Below are positions 45,322-53,300 of a stretch of 64,000 nt of DNA, one piece after another. Made by a program: the position numbers and the translations under genes. This DNA is from Rhodobacteraceae bacterium bin131 (GTDB lineage: Bacteria > Pseudomonadota > Alphaproteobacteria > Rhodobacterales > Rhodobacteraceae). Location: positions 1 through 64,000 of the forward strand of contig MPNP01000002.1 in the NCBI GenBank assembly GCA_002239085.1, written 5' to 3'. Every line of letters begins with the position of its first letter. The stretch's first letter is position 1. The notes beneath the pieces are model-generated. The model saw only the letters and a list, made by a program, of their open reading frames with translations. It made no database searches and was not told the DNA's origin.

Positions 45322-46143
45322 ATGCCAATAGGAATATTTGATTCTGGACTCGGTGGACTTACTATCTACGATGCGATTGACCGTCGATTGCCACATACTG
45401 AATTGATATATTGGGGCGATAATAAACGTGCCCCTTATGGGACAAAAACATCCGAAGAGATATATCAATTCACTTCAAGAAGTATTTGCGAATTATGGCA
45501 AAGGGGTTGTCAACTTGTCGTCCTTGCTTGCAACACAGCTTCGGCGGTTACCCTTAAACGACTTCAAGAGGAATTTGTCCCTCCAAATAGAAGGGTGCTA
45601 GGGGTTTTTGTTCCCACAATTGAATCAATTACGGAAAGAACTTGGGGGGATAACTCTCCTCCCAAAGAGGTTTCGGTACAACGCTTGGCATTATTTGCTA
45701 CTCCTGCTACAGTTGCTTCAAGGGCTTTTCAACGCGAACTTTCATTTCGAGCCATTGGAGTTGATGTTGAATCGCAAGCGTGTGCTGGATTAGTTGATGC
45801 GATAGAAGATGGTGACTTGAAACTTGCTGCGACGTTGGCAAAACGACATGTCAAGTCTTTGCTTGGTCGAATGTCAACCCCCGATGTCGCTGTGTTAGGT
45901 TGTACACACTATCCAATCGTATTTAAAGCGTTTCAAGAGGCACTAGGACCGGAGGTAAGAGTAATAAGTCAACCGGCACTTGTGGCTGATAGTCTTATAG
46001 ATTACCTTAATCGTCATGATTGGATTCATTTAGGTAACAAAAATAATTCGTTTTTTACCACTGCTGACCCCGTAGCAGTTTCAAGTAAGGCAAAATTGTT
46101 TTTGCAAAAACCATTGGAATTCCAAACGGCAGATTGGATGTAG
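45322..46143 (+). CDS. murI: Glutamate racemase
   Basis: Cofactor-independent racemase, 273 aa, supplying D-glutamate for peptidoglycan. FDSGLGGLT at the N-terminus (Asp7, Ser8), and the two catalytic cysteines Cys70 (LACNTAS) and Cys194 (GCTHYP). Full length. Followed 4 nt later by argC. Confidence 0.92.
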   Translation: MPIGIFDSGLGGLTIYDAIDRRLPHTELIYWGDNKRAPYGTKTSEEIYQFTSRSICELWQRGCQLVVLACNTASAVTLKRLQEEFVPPNRRVLGVFVPTIESITERTWGDNSPPKEVSVQRLALFATPATVASRAFQRELSFRAIGVDVESQACAGLVDAIEDGDLKLAATLAKRHVKSLLGRMSTPDVAVLGCTHYPIVFKAFQEALGPEVRVISQPALVADSLIDYLNRHDWIHLGNKNNSFFTTADPVAVSSKAKLFLQKPLEFQTADWM

Positions 46144-46147
46144 AATC

Positions 46148-47176
46148 ATGATGACTAAAAAAATAGCTGTTATTGGAGCGAGTGGCTATACAGGTGCAGA
46201 ATTAATTCGTGTTGGAATTGGTCATCCCTTTTTGAACATTAAGCATCTCATAGCCAACAGTAACGCTGGGAAGACTATAGAAGAAGTTTTTCCTGGTTTT
46301 CAGAGTTTTAATTTGCCTCGACTGGAAAGCATTAATTCCTTTGACCCAAGTTCTGTCGACCTCATATTTTGTGCACTTCCCCATACAACAAGCCAAAAAT
46401 TGATTAAAAAGATATTTGGCACGACAAAAATTGTTGATCTTTCGGCTGATTTTCGTTTACAAAACCCAAGCGATTATGAGAAATGGTATGGAAACAGGCA
46501 CCTCGCTCCTGAAGTTCAAGCCAAAGCAACCTACGGATTAACGGAATTTTATCGCCAGGAAATTCAATCATCAATGCTTGTCGCTTGTACAGGGTGTAAT
46601 GCTGCTTCTGGACTCTTTCCACTCTTGCCCTTGATTGAAGCCGATATTATTGACCCTGAAAACATTATTCTTGATTTAAAAGTCGGTGTTTCTGGTGCTG
46701 GTAGGGTTGCAAAGCAAAGTAATATATTTGCTGAACTCTCCGAGGGTTGCCAACCTTACAATCCAGTTTGGCATAGGCATCTTGCGGAATTTGACCAAGA
46801 ACTAAATAAACATTCTAAGGCGAATGTAAAAGTTACATTTACCCCACACCTGCTTCCCTTAAATCGTGGTATTTTGACAACGATTTATGCTGAAGGTGAT
46901 CCTGATAAAGTGCACAAAACTTTGTCACTTAGATATCAAGACGAACCATTTATCCATGTTTTACCTATGGAAACTATTGTTTCAACACGGCATGTCAGGG
47001 GTTCAAACCTTGTAAAAATCGCTGTATTTCCAGACCGCAAAGGGAATCGATGTAAAATTTTTTCAACCTTGGATAACTTAGTCAAGGGTTCATCAGGCCA
47101 AGCAATTCAAAATGCTAATTTAATGCTTGGATTGGATGAGAAAGTAGGGCTTGACCTCGTTCCTATATTCCCCTGA
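46148..47176 (+). CDS. argC: N-acetyl-gamma-glutamyl-phosphate reductase, atypical active-site motif
   Basis: NADPH-dependent reductase of arginine synthesis, 342 aa. Nucleotide-binding GASGYTGAEL, FCALPHTTSQ, DLSADFRL, SGVSGAGR-like GVSGAGRVAK and PHLLPLNRGIL are as expected. The catalytic cysteine motif reads ACTGCNAASG with Cys150, where most homologues have NPGCYPT, so the proline and tyrosine positions differ. Located 4 nt after murI and 3 nt before ccmE, near rplM-rpsI as often in alphaproteobacteria. Confidence 0.88.
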   Translation: MMTKKIAVIGASGYTGAELIRVGIGHPFLNIKHLIANSNAGKTIEEVFPGFQSFNLPRLESINSFDPSSVDLIFCALPHTTSQKLIKKIFGTTKIVDLSADFRLQNPSDYEKWYGNRHLAPEVQAKATYGLTEFYRQEIQSSMLVACTGCNAASGLFPLLPLIEADIIDPENIILDLKVGVSGAGRVAKQSNIFAELSEGCQPYNPVWHRHLAEFDQELNKHSKANVKVTFTPHLLPLNRGILTTIYAEGDPDKVHKTLSLRYQDEPFIHVLPMETIVSTRHVRGSNLVKIAVFPDRKGNRCKIFSTLDNLVKGSSGQAIQNANLMLGLDEKVGLDLVPIFP

Positions 47177-47179
47177 CAG

Positions 47180-47620
47180 ATGCCAAGTTATCAAAAAAAA
47201 AGGCGCATACAGCTTATTGGCATTGCCGCCATATTGGTAATTTTCGCATCTGTTTTAATTGGTTATGGCTTCAGAGAAGGAATTTCTTTTTTCCGAACTC
47301 CTTCAGAAATCATAATGAATAATCCGGATCCACGAGAAGTTTTCAGAGTGGGTGGTTTAGTTGCGGAAGATTCAATTGAAAGTGTTGGTTCAATGGTTAC
47401 CTTTCGAATCAAAGATGCCGATAGTTCTATCTCCGTACAATATACAGGAATATTGCCCGATCTATTTGCCGAAAATCAAGGTGCAATTGCATTGGGAACT
47501 TTTGATGGGGAAACCTTCCAAGCCACTGAGGTATTAGCACGGCATGACGAAAAGTATATTCCCAAGGAAGTCGTTGATGCCTTAAAAGAAAAGGGTATTT
47601 ATCAACCAGTTAATGAATAG
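47180..47620 (+). CDS. ccmE: Cytochrome c maturation heme chaperone CcmE
   Basis: Membrane-anchored periplasmic heme chaperone, 146 aa. One N-terminal transmembrane helix (IQLIGIAAILVIFASVLIGYG), an OB-fold domain, and the heme-binding motif with His122 and Tyr126 (LARHDEKYIP). It passes heme from CcmABCD to CcmF/H, encoded just downstream. Confidence 0.93.
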   Translation: MPSYQKKRRIQLIGIAAILVIFASVLIGYGFREGISFFRTPSEIIMNNPDPREVFRVGGLVAEDSIESVGSMVTFRIKDADSSISVQYTGILPDLFAENQGAIALGTFDGETFQATEVLARHDEKYIPKEVVDALKEKGIYQPVNE

Positions 47621-47692
47621 ATGAATGAGCGGATAGGGCCAAAGTTGTGACCTTCCATTCCATTTTAACAAGCCAGTGATATTCTTTATACC

Positions 47693-49660
47693 ATGTTAAC
47701 AGAGTTAGGACATTTAGCCCTTATCATCGCCTTACTTGTTGCCATGATACAGGTTCTCGGCTTATTCGTGGGATACGCCAAGAATTGGTTGAATCTACTC
47801 GCGGCAGGTCCCTTTCTGTCTACAGTCCAATTTGGTCTGATCGCGTTTTCTTTTTTGGTCTTGACCATCGGTTTCTTAAGCTCTGACTTCTCGATATCTT
47901 TAGTCACTTTTAATTCACATACACTCAAACCAATCCTTTATAAAATATCTGGAGTATGGGGTAATCATGAAGGGTCAATGCTGTTGTGGGTACTCGTTCT
48001 TAGCTTATTTGGCTATTTAGTTGCGTCATTCGGTACTCAATTACCTATTCGATTCAAGGCTTTAGTGCTAGCGATACAAAGTCTTATAGCGTTTAGTTTT
48101 TTATCTTTTATTCTTTTAACTTCCAATCCATTCAACCGTCTTGAAGCGGTTCCTTTTAATGGCCAAGATCTTAATCCTATCCTTCAAGATCCTGGTTTGG
48201 CCTTTCATCCACCGATGCTTTACCTAGGATATGTCGGTCTCTCAATTACATTTAGTTTTGCTATTGCAGGATTAATTTATGGTAACATTGGTTCTGCTTG
48301 GGCGCGTTGGTCAAGGCCATGGACACTTGTTTCTTGGATTTTCCTGACTTTGGGAATTGCGTTAGGATCATGGTGGGCATACTATGAGCTTGGTTGGGGA
48401 GGTTGGTGGTTTTGGGACCCCGTTGAAAACGCCTCGTTTATGCCTTGGTTGATTACGACTGCTCTCTTACATTCTACTCTAGTTCTTGAAAAGCGTGACT
48501 GCTTTTCTCGGTGGGTGATTTTTCTAGCAATTTTAGCGTTTTCATTTTCGTTGATCGGTACTTTTCTTGTGCGGTCAGGTATTATCACTTCTGTGCATGC
48601 TTTCGCTAGTGACCCAACGCGGGGTATTTATATCCTAATTATACTATTATTGTTTAGCGGGGGTGGGTTCTTAGTCTACTATTTTATGGGCCAACGGGCT
48701 GACCGAAGTAACCTGTTTGAAATAATAAGTAAAGAGATGGCCTTACTTGCCAATAACTTATTACTTACTACTGCAACATTGGTTGTTCTAATTGGTACCT
48801 TTTGGCCTTTAATTGTAGAAGTGCTTTTTAATGAAACGATATCGGTAGGCCCTCCTTATTTTGACCTTGCTTTCACTCCCTTTTTTATTGTGTTAAGTTT
48901 GTTTGTACCGCTCGGAATCTTTCTAAACTGGAAGAAGGGAAGCTTAAAAAAAGTATCTCAACAGCTCAATTTTCCAATTATTTTCGCGCTGTTGATGGGA
49001 TTAATAGTTTTCATTTGGCAAGATGGTTCGGGACTCATCGCTCCAATTGGTCTCGCTCTTTCAACCTGGTTAATAATTGGATCCTTGTGGGAAATTGGAA
49101 TGAGAGTTGGACTAAGTAAGCATGAATATTCTGTTTCACTAAGATGGCTACTTAGATTGCCTATGTCAGAATTCGGGAAAACCTCAGGACATATTGGACT
49201 CGGGTTTTTAATCTTAGGTGTTGCCGCGGTCACAGCGTGGGAGCAAGAAGACATTAGATTGGTTGAACTCGGTGGGACGTATAAAGTTGGGGCATACGAA
49301 TTTAAGCTGAATGGGATTTCGGAAGTTGAGGGACAGAACTATCTCGCTCTTCAGGCCGATATAGGGGCATTTCGCGGTACAAGAAAAATCACTGATCTCA
49401 CTCCACAAAAGCGTTTTTACCCAGTTGCGAGAACAACGACTACTGAAGCCGCAATTGATAGTGGAATATTTCGTGATTTGTATGTAGTATTAGGTGACCA
49501 AAATAATGACAATCGCTGGGTACTAAGAACCTACATCAAGCCCATGGTAAACTGGATTTGGATCGGTGCTATCTTTATGGCTCTTGGTGGTTTATTAAGT
49601 TTAATTGGCATTAGGTCTCGTAAAATGTCGACTTCATCAATTGGAACTGTTAACCAATAA
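47693..49660 (+). CDS. ccmF: Cytochrome c heme lyase subunit CcmF
   Basis: Large polytopic membrane protein, 655 aa. WGNHEGSMLLW and the tryptophan-rich WWD domain GWGGWWFWDPVENASFMPWL are diagnostic. It attaches heme to apocytochrome c with CcmH. Separated from ccmE by 72 nt. Confidence 0.94.
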   Translation: MLTELGHLALIIALLVAMIQVLGLFVGYAKNWLNLLAAGPFLSTVQFGLIAFSFLVLTIGFLSSDFSISLVTFNSHTLKPILYKISGVWGNHEGSMLLWVLVLSLFGYLVASFGTQLPIRFKALVLAIQSLIAFSFLSFILLTSNPFNRLEAVPFNGQDLNPILQDPGLAFHPPMLYLGYVGLSITFSFAIAGLIYGNIGSAWARWSRPWTLVSWIFLTLGIALGSWWAYYELGWGGWWFWDPVENASFMPWLITTALLHSTLVLEKRDCFSRWVIFLAILAFSFSLIGTFLVRSGIITSVHAFASDPTRGIYILIILLLFSGGGFLVYYFMGQRADRSNLFEIISKEMALLANNLLLTTATLVVLIGTFWPLIVEVLFNETISVGPPYFDLAFTPFFIVLSLFVPLGIFLNWKKGSLKKVSQQLNFPIIFALLMGLIVFIWQDGSGLIAPIGLALSTWLIIGSLWEIGMRVGLSKHEYSVSLRWLLRLPMSEFGKTSGHIGLGFLILGVAAVTAWEQEDIRLVELGGTYKVGAYEFKLNGISEVEGQNYLALQADIGAFRGTRKITDLTPQKRFYPVARTTTTEAAIDSGIFRDLYVVLGDQNNDNRWVLRTYIKPMVNWIWIGAIFMALGGLLSLIGIRSRKMSTSSIGTVNQ

Positions 49661-49747
49661 ATTTTGCGTAAATTCGTATTTTTTTAGACTTGGTCATGAA
49701 TATCTGAGTTTTTCATGCAATTTAAATTTCCAAGGTAAATAGCACTC

Positions 49748-50221
49748 GTGTTTTTCAGGTTGACCTGTATTGTATTTGCCCTTTGCATTGCTCCCTTAAT
49801 GGTATGGGGTGTTGAACCTTCTGAAAAATTGCAAGATCCGCAATTAGAAGAAAGAGCCCGAGAAATTTCCCAAAATATTCGTTGTCTCGTTTGTCAGAAT
49901 GAAAGTATTGACGAGTCCAATGCCGATTTGGCTGGAGATATGCGTATTTTGATCAGAGAAAAAATTGTTGAAGGATTAAGTGATAAGGAGATCTATGAGT
50001 TTATTGTACAACGATATGGTGAGTTTGCTTTATTTAAGCCTTCAATGACTATAAAAAATTTATTCTTATACCTTTCGGGACCGATTTTATTGATCTTATT
50101 TTTCTGGGTTGCTTTTAAACAAGTCAAAGCCCGAAAGGGCAATCAATCCGAATTTGCCAATAATCTTCATGATTATGAGCGTGAGGAATTGCAAAAAATT
50201 GTAAACAAGAAAACACATTAA
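49748..50221 (+). CDS. ccmH: Cytochrome c maturation thiol protein CcmH
   Basis: Thioredoxin-independent apocytochrome reductase subunit (157 aa). Signal peptide, then the RCLVCQNES motif with redox cysteines Cys46 and Cys49, and a C-terminal transmembrane helix. GTG start. The usual ccmG (thioredoxin-like) gene between ccmF and ccmH is absent, so CcmG and the TPR protein CcmI must lie elsewhere. Confidence 0.9.
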   Translation: MFFRLTCIVFALCIAPLMVWGVEPSEKLQDPQLEERAREISQNIRCLVCQNESIDESNADLAGDMRILIREKIVEGLSDKEIYEFIVQRYGEFALFKPSMTIKNLFLYLSGPILLILFFWVAFKQVKARKGNQSEFANNLHDYEREELQKIVNKKTH

Positions 50222-50288
50222 TTATGTATTTCTTTGTTTAGCTAACCCCTTCATACTTAACAGGTCAGAATAACAACAGGAATTAATT

Positions 50289-51065
50289 ATGAACTACGAA
50301 ACACTAAAGCATTCAATTGAAGATGAGGTTGTCATAATCAGACTAAATCGACCCGAGTCAAGGAATGCCATTAATAGAAAAATGCGAATTGAACTTACCC
50401 ATGCATTTAGGGAAAGTAAAAAATTGGGTAAAGTTCTCGTCCTCACGGGTGAAGGGAGGGCTTTTTGCTCAGGGCAGGATATCGGCGATGGTAAAAGTCT
50501 AGCCAATGTTGACTTGGAGGAAACATTACGGGAGGAATATTATCCTCTTTTCAAAGCTATTACAGATATGGAAATACCCTCAATTGCCGCAGTAAATGGC
50601 TCGGCAGCCGGAGCAGGTGCCAATCTCGCTTTAATGATGGATATCGTTATTGCGTCAGAAAATGCTTATTTTTTACAAGCCTTTTCTCGAATTGGTTTGC
50701 TTCCAGACGCAGGTGGGACTTGGGTTCTACCGAGAACTATAGGACTAGCCAAAACAATGGGTGCAGCACTGTTTGCCGAAAGAATTTCAGCATCAGATGC
50801 TAGTAATATGGGTATGATTTGGGAAGCAGTTCCAAATAATAATTTTGACGCAATTTGGCGAGCTCGGGCCCAACAATTGGTCGCTGGCCCGAATTTAGCG
50901 TTTCAAAAACTTAAGGAAGCTCTAAAAGAGTCTTACGGTAATGATCTTGAAAGACAATTTGAGGTTGAAGCGAAGCTTCAGGGAATACTTGGACGGTCAA
51001 GGGATTTTCGCGAAGGTATATTAGCATTTGAACAAAAAAGGCTCCCCAAATTTGAAGGTCGTTAA
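50289..51065 (+). CDS. Enoyl-CoA hydratase/isomerase, PaaG-like
   Basis: Crotonase-family enzyme, 258 aa. Oxyanion-hole segments GRAFCSGQDIGDG and NGSAAGAGANLAL are intact. The glutamate of the first hydratase position is replaced by Asn in AGANL, while Asp140 (GLLPDAGGTW) is kept, the pattern of PaaG, which isomerises the epoxide of phenylacetyl-CoA or shifts double bonds. No other paa genes are present, so a role in a different isomerisation is equally possible. Confidence 0.82.
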   Translation: MNYETLKHSIEDEVVIIRLNRPESRNAINRKMRIELTHAFRESKKLGKVLVLTGEGRAFCSGQDIGDGKSLANVDLEETLREEYYPLFKAITDMEIPSIAAVNGSAAGAGANLALMMDIVIASENAYFLQAFSRIGLLPDAGGTWVLPRTIGLAKTMGAALFAERISASDASNMGMIWEAVPNNNFDAIWRARAQQLVAGPNLAFQKLKEALKESYGNDLERQFEVEAKLQGILGRSRDFREGILAFEQKRLPKFEGR

Positions 51066-51394
51066 ATTCATGTACAGCCATTACAGCTATATTTTCTGCT
51101 CACAAAAATGTGGGCTTTCTCGCTTCTTTAGAATTAATTATTGCAAACGCTTTTCCATGGCTATTCATCCGCTTGCGTTTCTCATTTTAAGTCACTGAGA
51201 TTAGCTCATAAATTAGTCAGACTAGTCGCCAAATTCATACCAAATTGAAGACCTCGGCGGTTGTGTATCTTCATTGGCAACATACAGACATAACTATTCA
51301 TCACTTCAATGACCGGCGCAAATAATTTTGACACTGACATTAGTAGGAGTTAGCATGGCAACCAATTATTTGATAATAGGAAAGAGAAAGTTAA

Positions 51395-52480
51395 ATGATG
51401 ATTACAAATAGATTTCAATCCTTGATTAATGGGTCGTTAACGCCTGTTCTAGTTGTTACTGGTCTTCTTCTGTCAGCATGTGGGGGGGGGGGTAATACAA
51501 CGAACACTGCACCAACGAATATTGCAGTCGTTAACGAAATAACCGAAAAAACAACACAAGCTACAAAAGCTGCTGCTGTAGCAGAACCTATATATGGTAG
51601 CGTCGTACAAATAGCGGGAGAGTCTCCAACTTCTAGCGCTGAAGTAACTCGCTCTGCAACTGGAGAATACCTAATTAAATTGCCATCTACAATTAGTACT
51701 GGCATTTCTATAAATTCAAGTGAAGATTTGTATTATACTGGTGCGACTGGCAGGATACTTAATAATAAGATAATTAACTCTAGTGCACTATATAAAGAAA
51801 ATGGTGAAGAAGCGACTCTTGTAGGATTTTATGAAGGTGATTTTGATTCTCTTGGAAATTGGGTCGCTGGCGGTTACTGGTTACATGGTGCTAATTTATC
51901 AAGCGAGCAACCTTCATTTGAAGCAGGGGCTTTTATAGATGGTCCAGAAATTAGTGGTGATCCTGTTCTGCCAACTGGAGGCTCGGCTAATTATAGTGGA
52001 AGCTCAGCTGGATTATATTCAGCTATAATAGGATCAGAATCAGCGACTGTACAAGCTGGGACAAAAGTTCTTGGTGAGTATGGGGGGACGTTTGAGTCCA
52101 CTGCAAATTTTCGCAGTGGAGGTGGAACTTTATCAGGAGTGGTTACTGTTACAGACAGCGAAGAATATATAATTTATAATAATTCTATAGATATTAATCG
52201 CAATGGATTAGTTGGGATTAAACTCAGTTGGGACAATGTAACCTTTACTTCTAACGGTCAGGCAACTGGTGATGTAACTGTTTCATTACCAGCTTCATTT
52301 TCCCAATTAACTTTGATTGAAAACAGCGGGAAAACTGGAAATAGATTTTCTAAGGAAACAGTTTCTGACAGCAACCTCAATCCGCGATTGTTAGTAGGCA
52401 CTCACGGCGCTCATGTAAGGTCTGATGGAGGCACCGAAGCAGCAATGATAGGAGTGCATATCGGTTCTACCGGTAACTGA
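51395..52480 (+). CDS. Surface lipoprotein with poly-G tract (copy A, in frame)
   Basis: A 361-aa predicted lipoprotein: signal helix, lipobox LLSAC with Cys29, then Gly-rich linker, a Thr/Ala-rich low-complexity stretch, and a beta-rich domain (GTFESTANFRSGGGTLSGVV; LVGTHGAHVRSDGGTEAAMIGVHIGS) that recalls the barrel domain of transferrin-binding-protein-like lipoproteins; that resemblance is weak. The four glycines after Cys29 are encoded by 11 consecutive G (51482-51492), which keeps this copy in frame. Gain or loss of one G would end translation early, so the gene is expected to be phase variable. Paralogue at 53638. Confidence 0.75.
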   Translation: MMITNRFQSLINGSLTPVLVVTGLLLSACGGGGNTTNTAPTNIAVVNEITEKTTQATKAAAVAEPIYGSVVQIAGESPTSSAEVTRSATGEYLIKLPSTISTGISINSSEDLYYTGATGRILNNKIINSSALYKENGEEATLVGFYEGDFDSLGNWVAGGYWLHGANLSSEQPSFEAGAFIDGPEISGDPVLPTGGSANYSGSSAGLYSAIIGSESATVQAGTKVLGEYGGTFESTANFRSGGGTLSGVVTVTDSEEYIIYNNSIDINRNGLVGIKLSWDNVTFTSNGQATGDVTVSLPASFSQLTLIENSGKTGNRFSKETVSDSNLNPRLLVGTHGAHVRSDGGTEAAMIGVHIGSTGN

Positions 52481-52514
52481 GTATTAAATTAATTATTCTA
52501 GCTTTGACTTTTCG

Positions 52515-52533
52515 GATGGGGTCACTCCCCATC
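52515..52533 (+). terminator. Stem-loop after lipoprotein gene copy A
   Basis: GATGGGG/CCCCATC, 7-bp stem with a 5-nt loop, repeated after copy B at 54772-54790. There is no T-run after it, so termination is uncertain. It marks the right end of the duplicated unit. Confidence 0.4.
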
Positions 52534-52572
52534 TCATAATCACAGTTCTTACTCAGGATTTTAGTTATTTAC

Positions 52573-52917
52573 TTAAAGACCTCCAAAACTCATAAGCTTA
52601 AATAAGATCTCAATTGATGCAGATTTACATGAGGATAATATACTTGTTTCACCATAATAAAACCCTTCGAGGTCATCTTTGGAGTCAATAACGACTTGAG
52701 CTCTGACCTGATCTTTGTGTGCTCCAATGGCCGTTTCCCCTACCACGCCACAACCCCGCTTAGGCTTGTCCTTGTTATGCGTGGAGCACTCTTTACCACC
52801 TACAGAGTTTTCATTAACTACGGCCAAGCTATCAAAAAGGGCTAGGTTGTCCAGAATATTGTTGTAGTCCTCCCGAATACAATGCACTAGTGTGATGTCC
52901 AATTCATGCCGTTTCAT
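52573..52917 (-). pseudogene. IS1595-family (ISXO2-like) transposase remnant
   Basis: A 114-aa open frame resembling the middle of ISXO2-type transposases: LVHCIRE, then VVNENSVGGKE where active enzymes have VDETYVGGKE, then DKPKRGCGVVGETAIGA and DLEGF. The first catalytic Asp is replaced by Asn (VNEN), and both the N-terminal zinc/HTH part and the C-terminal DDE residues are gone. It is therefore a dead fragment lying between the two lipoprotein copies. Confidence 0.6.
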
Positions 52918-52931
52918 ACTGAAGACACTTT

Positions 52932-52983
52932 GTGTTGTTTTCCACTTTTATTCCGATATCGGCATAAAAGTGGAAAACAACAC
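52932..52983. repeat. 52-bp near-perfect palindrome
   Basis: Two 26-base arms centred between 52957 and 52958 are complementary except at one pair (52952/52963). The outer arm reads GTGTTGTTTTCCACTTTTA and the centre CCGATATCGG. There is no T-run. It lies beside transposase relics, so it may be a pair of abutted IS ends or a miniature element. Confidence 0.8.
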
Positions 52984-53127
52984 TACTATCCGACCTCGCT
53001 ATAATGACGCTAAGTGAGTTCGCTACCCATGAAAATCCAGACCATGTCTTCTGACTTTTGGAGATCCTGAAGGAGTTACAAGACCGTGACTTTTACCTGT
53101 TGGAGATTGACCCAGACAATTATTTAC

Positions 53128-53300
53128 CATGTAATTGGCAGGTTAACCTCAAAAAATTCTGTCCTCAGATCCTGTAATTACAAGGGAATCACGTCAAAAA
53201 TCAAAATGAAGTTCTGCTATTAATTTCGGAAGCCAAAATTTTTTTGTTCAGGAAAGGTTTATTTCTGACCCCAGCTTTATTTGTACGATGACGTTAAAAA
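53128..53300. repeat. Dispersed direct repeat, copy 1
   Basis: From AATTGGCAGGTT, through a nearly identical 30-base core containing TTCTGTCCTCAGATCCTG, to an AAAGGTTTAT motif, this segment recurs imperfectly at 55983-56160. Identity is high in the first 60 bases and lower afterwards. Confidence 0.7.

Larger units (their letters stand above)
51069..52533 (+). repeat. Tandem duplication, copy A (leader plus lipoprotein gene)
   Basis: Copy A of a unit of about 1.47 kb repeated at 53301-54790. Similarity begins with CATGTACAGCCATT and runs through a leader of about 325 nt with no gene, the lipoprotein gene, and the post-stop sequence to the hairpin GATGGGG/CCCCATC (52515-52533). The leader has diverged moderately, while the last approximately 350 bases are almost identical, with two differences noticed. 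Confidence 0.85.
52918..53300. other. Spacer between lipoprotein copies: palindrome and dispersed repeat
   Basis: No intact gene. It holds the long palindrome (52932-52983) and, from about 53128, a segment repeated near 55983. A short open stretch around 53060-53160 looks like the relic of a coding sequence but I cannot name it. Confidence 0.45.

Noticed and set aside
50289..51065. Phenylacetate degradation locus because of the PaaG-like gene and a PaaI-like thioesterase
   Set aside because: No paaABCDE, paaK or paaZ genes; the two genes are more than 6 kb apart and separated by ccm, argC and ribosomal genes.
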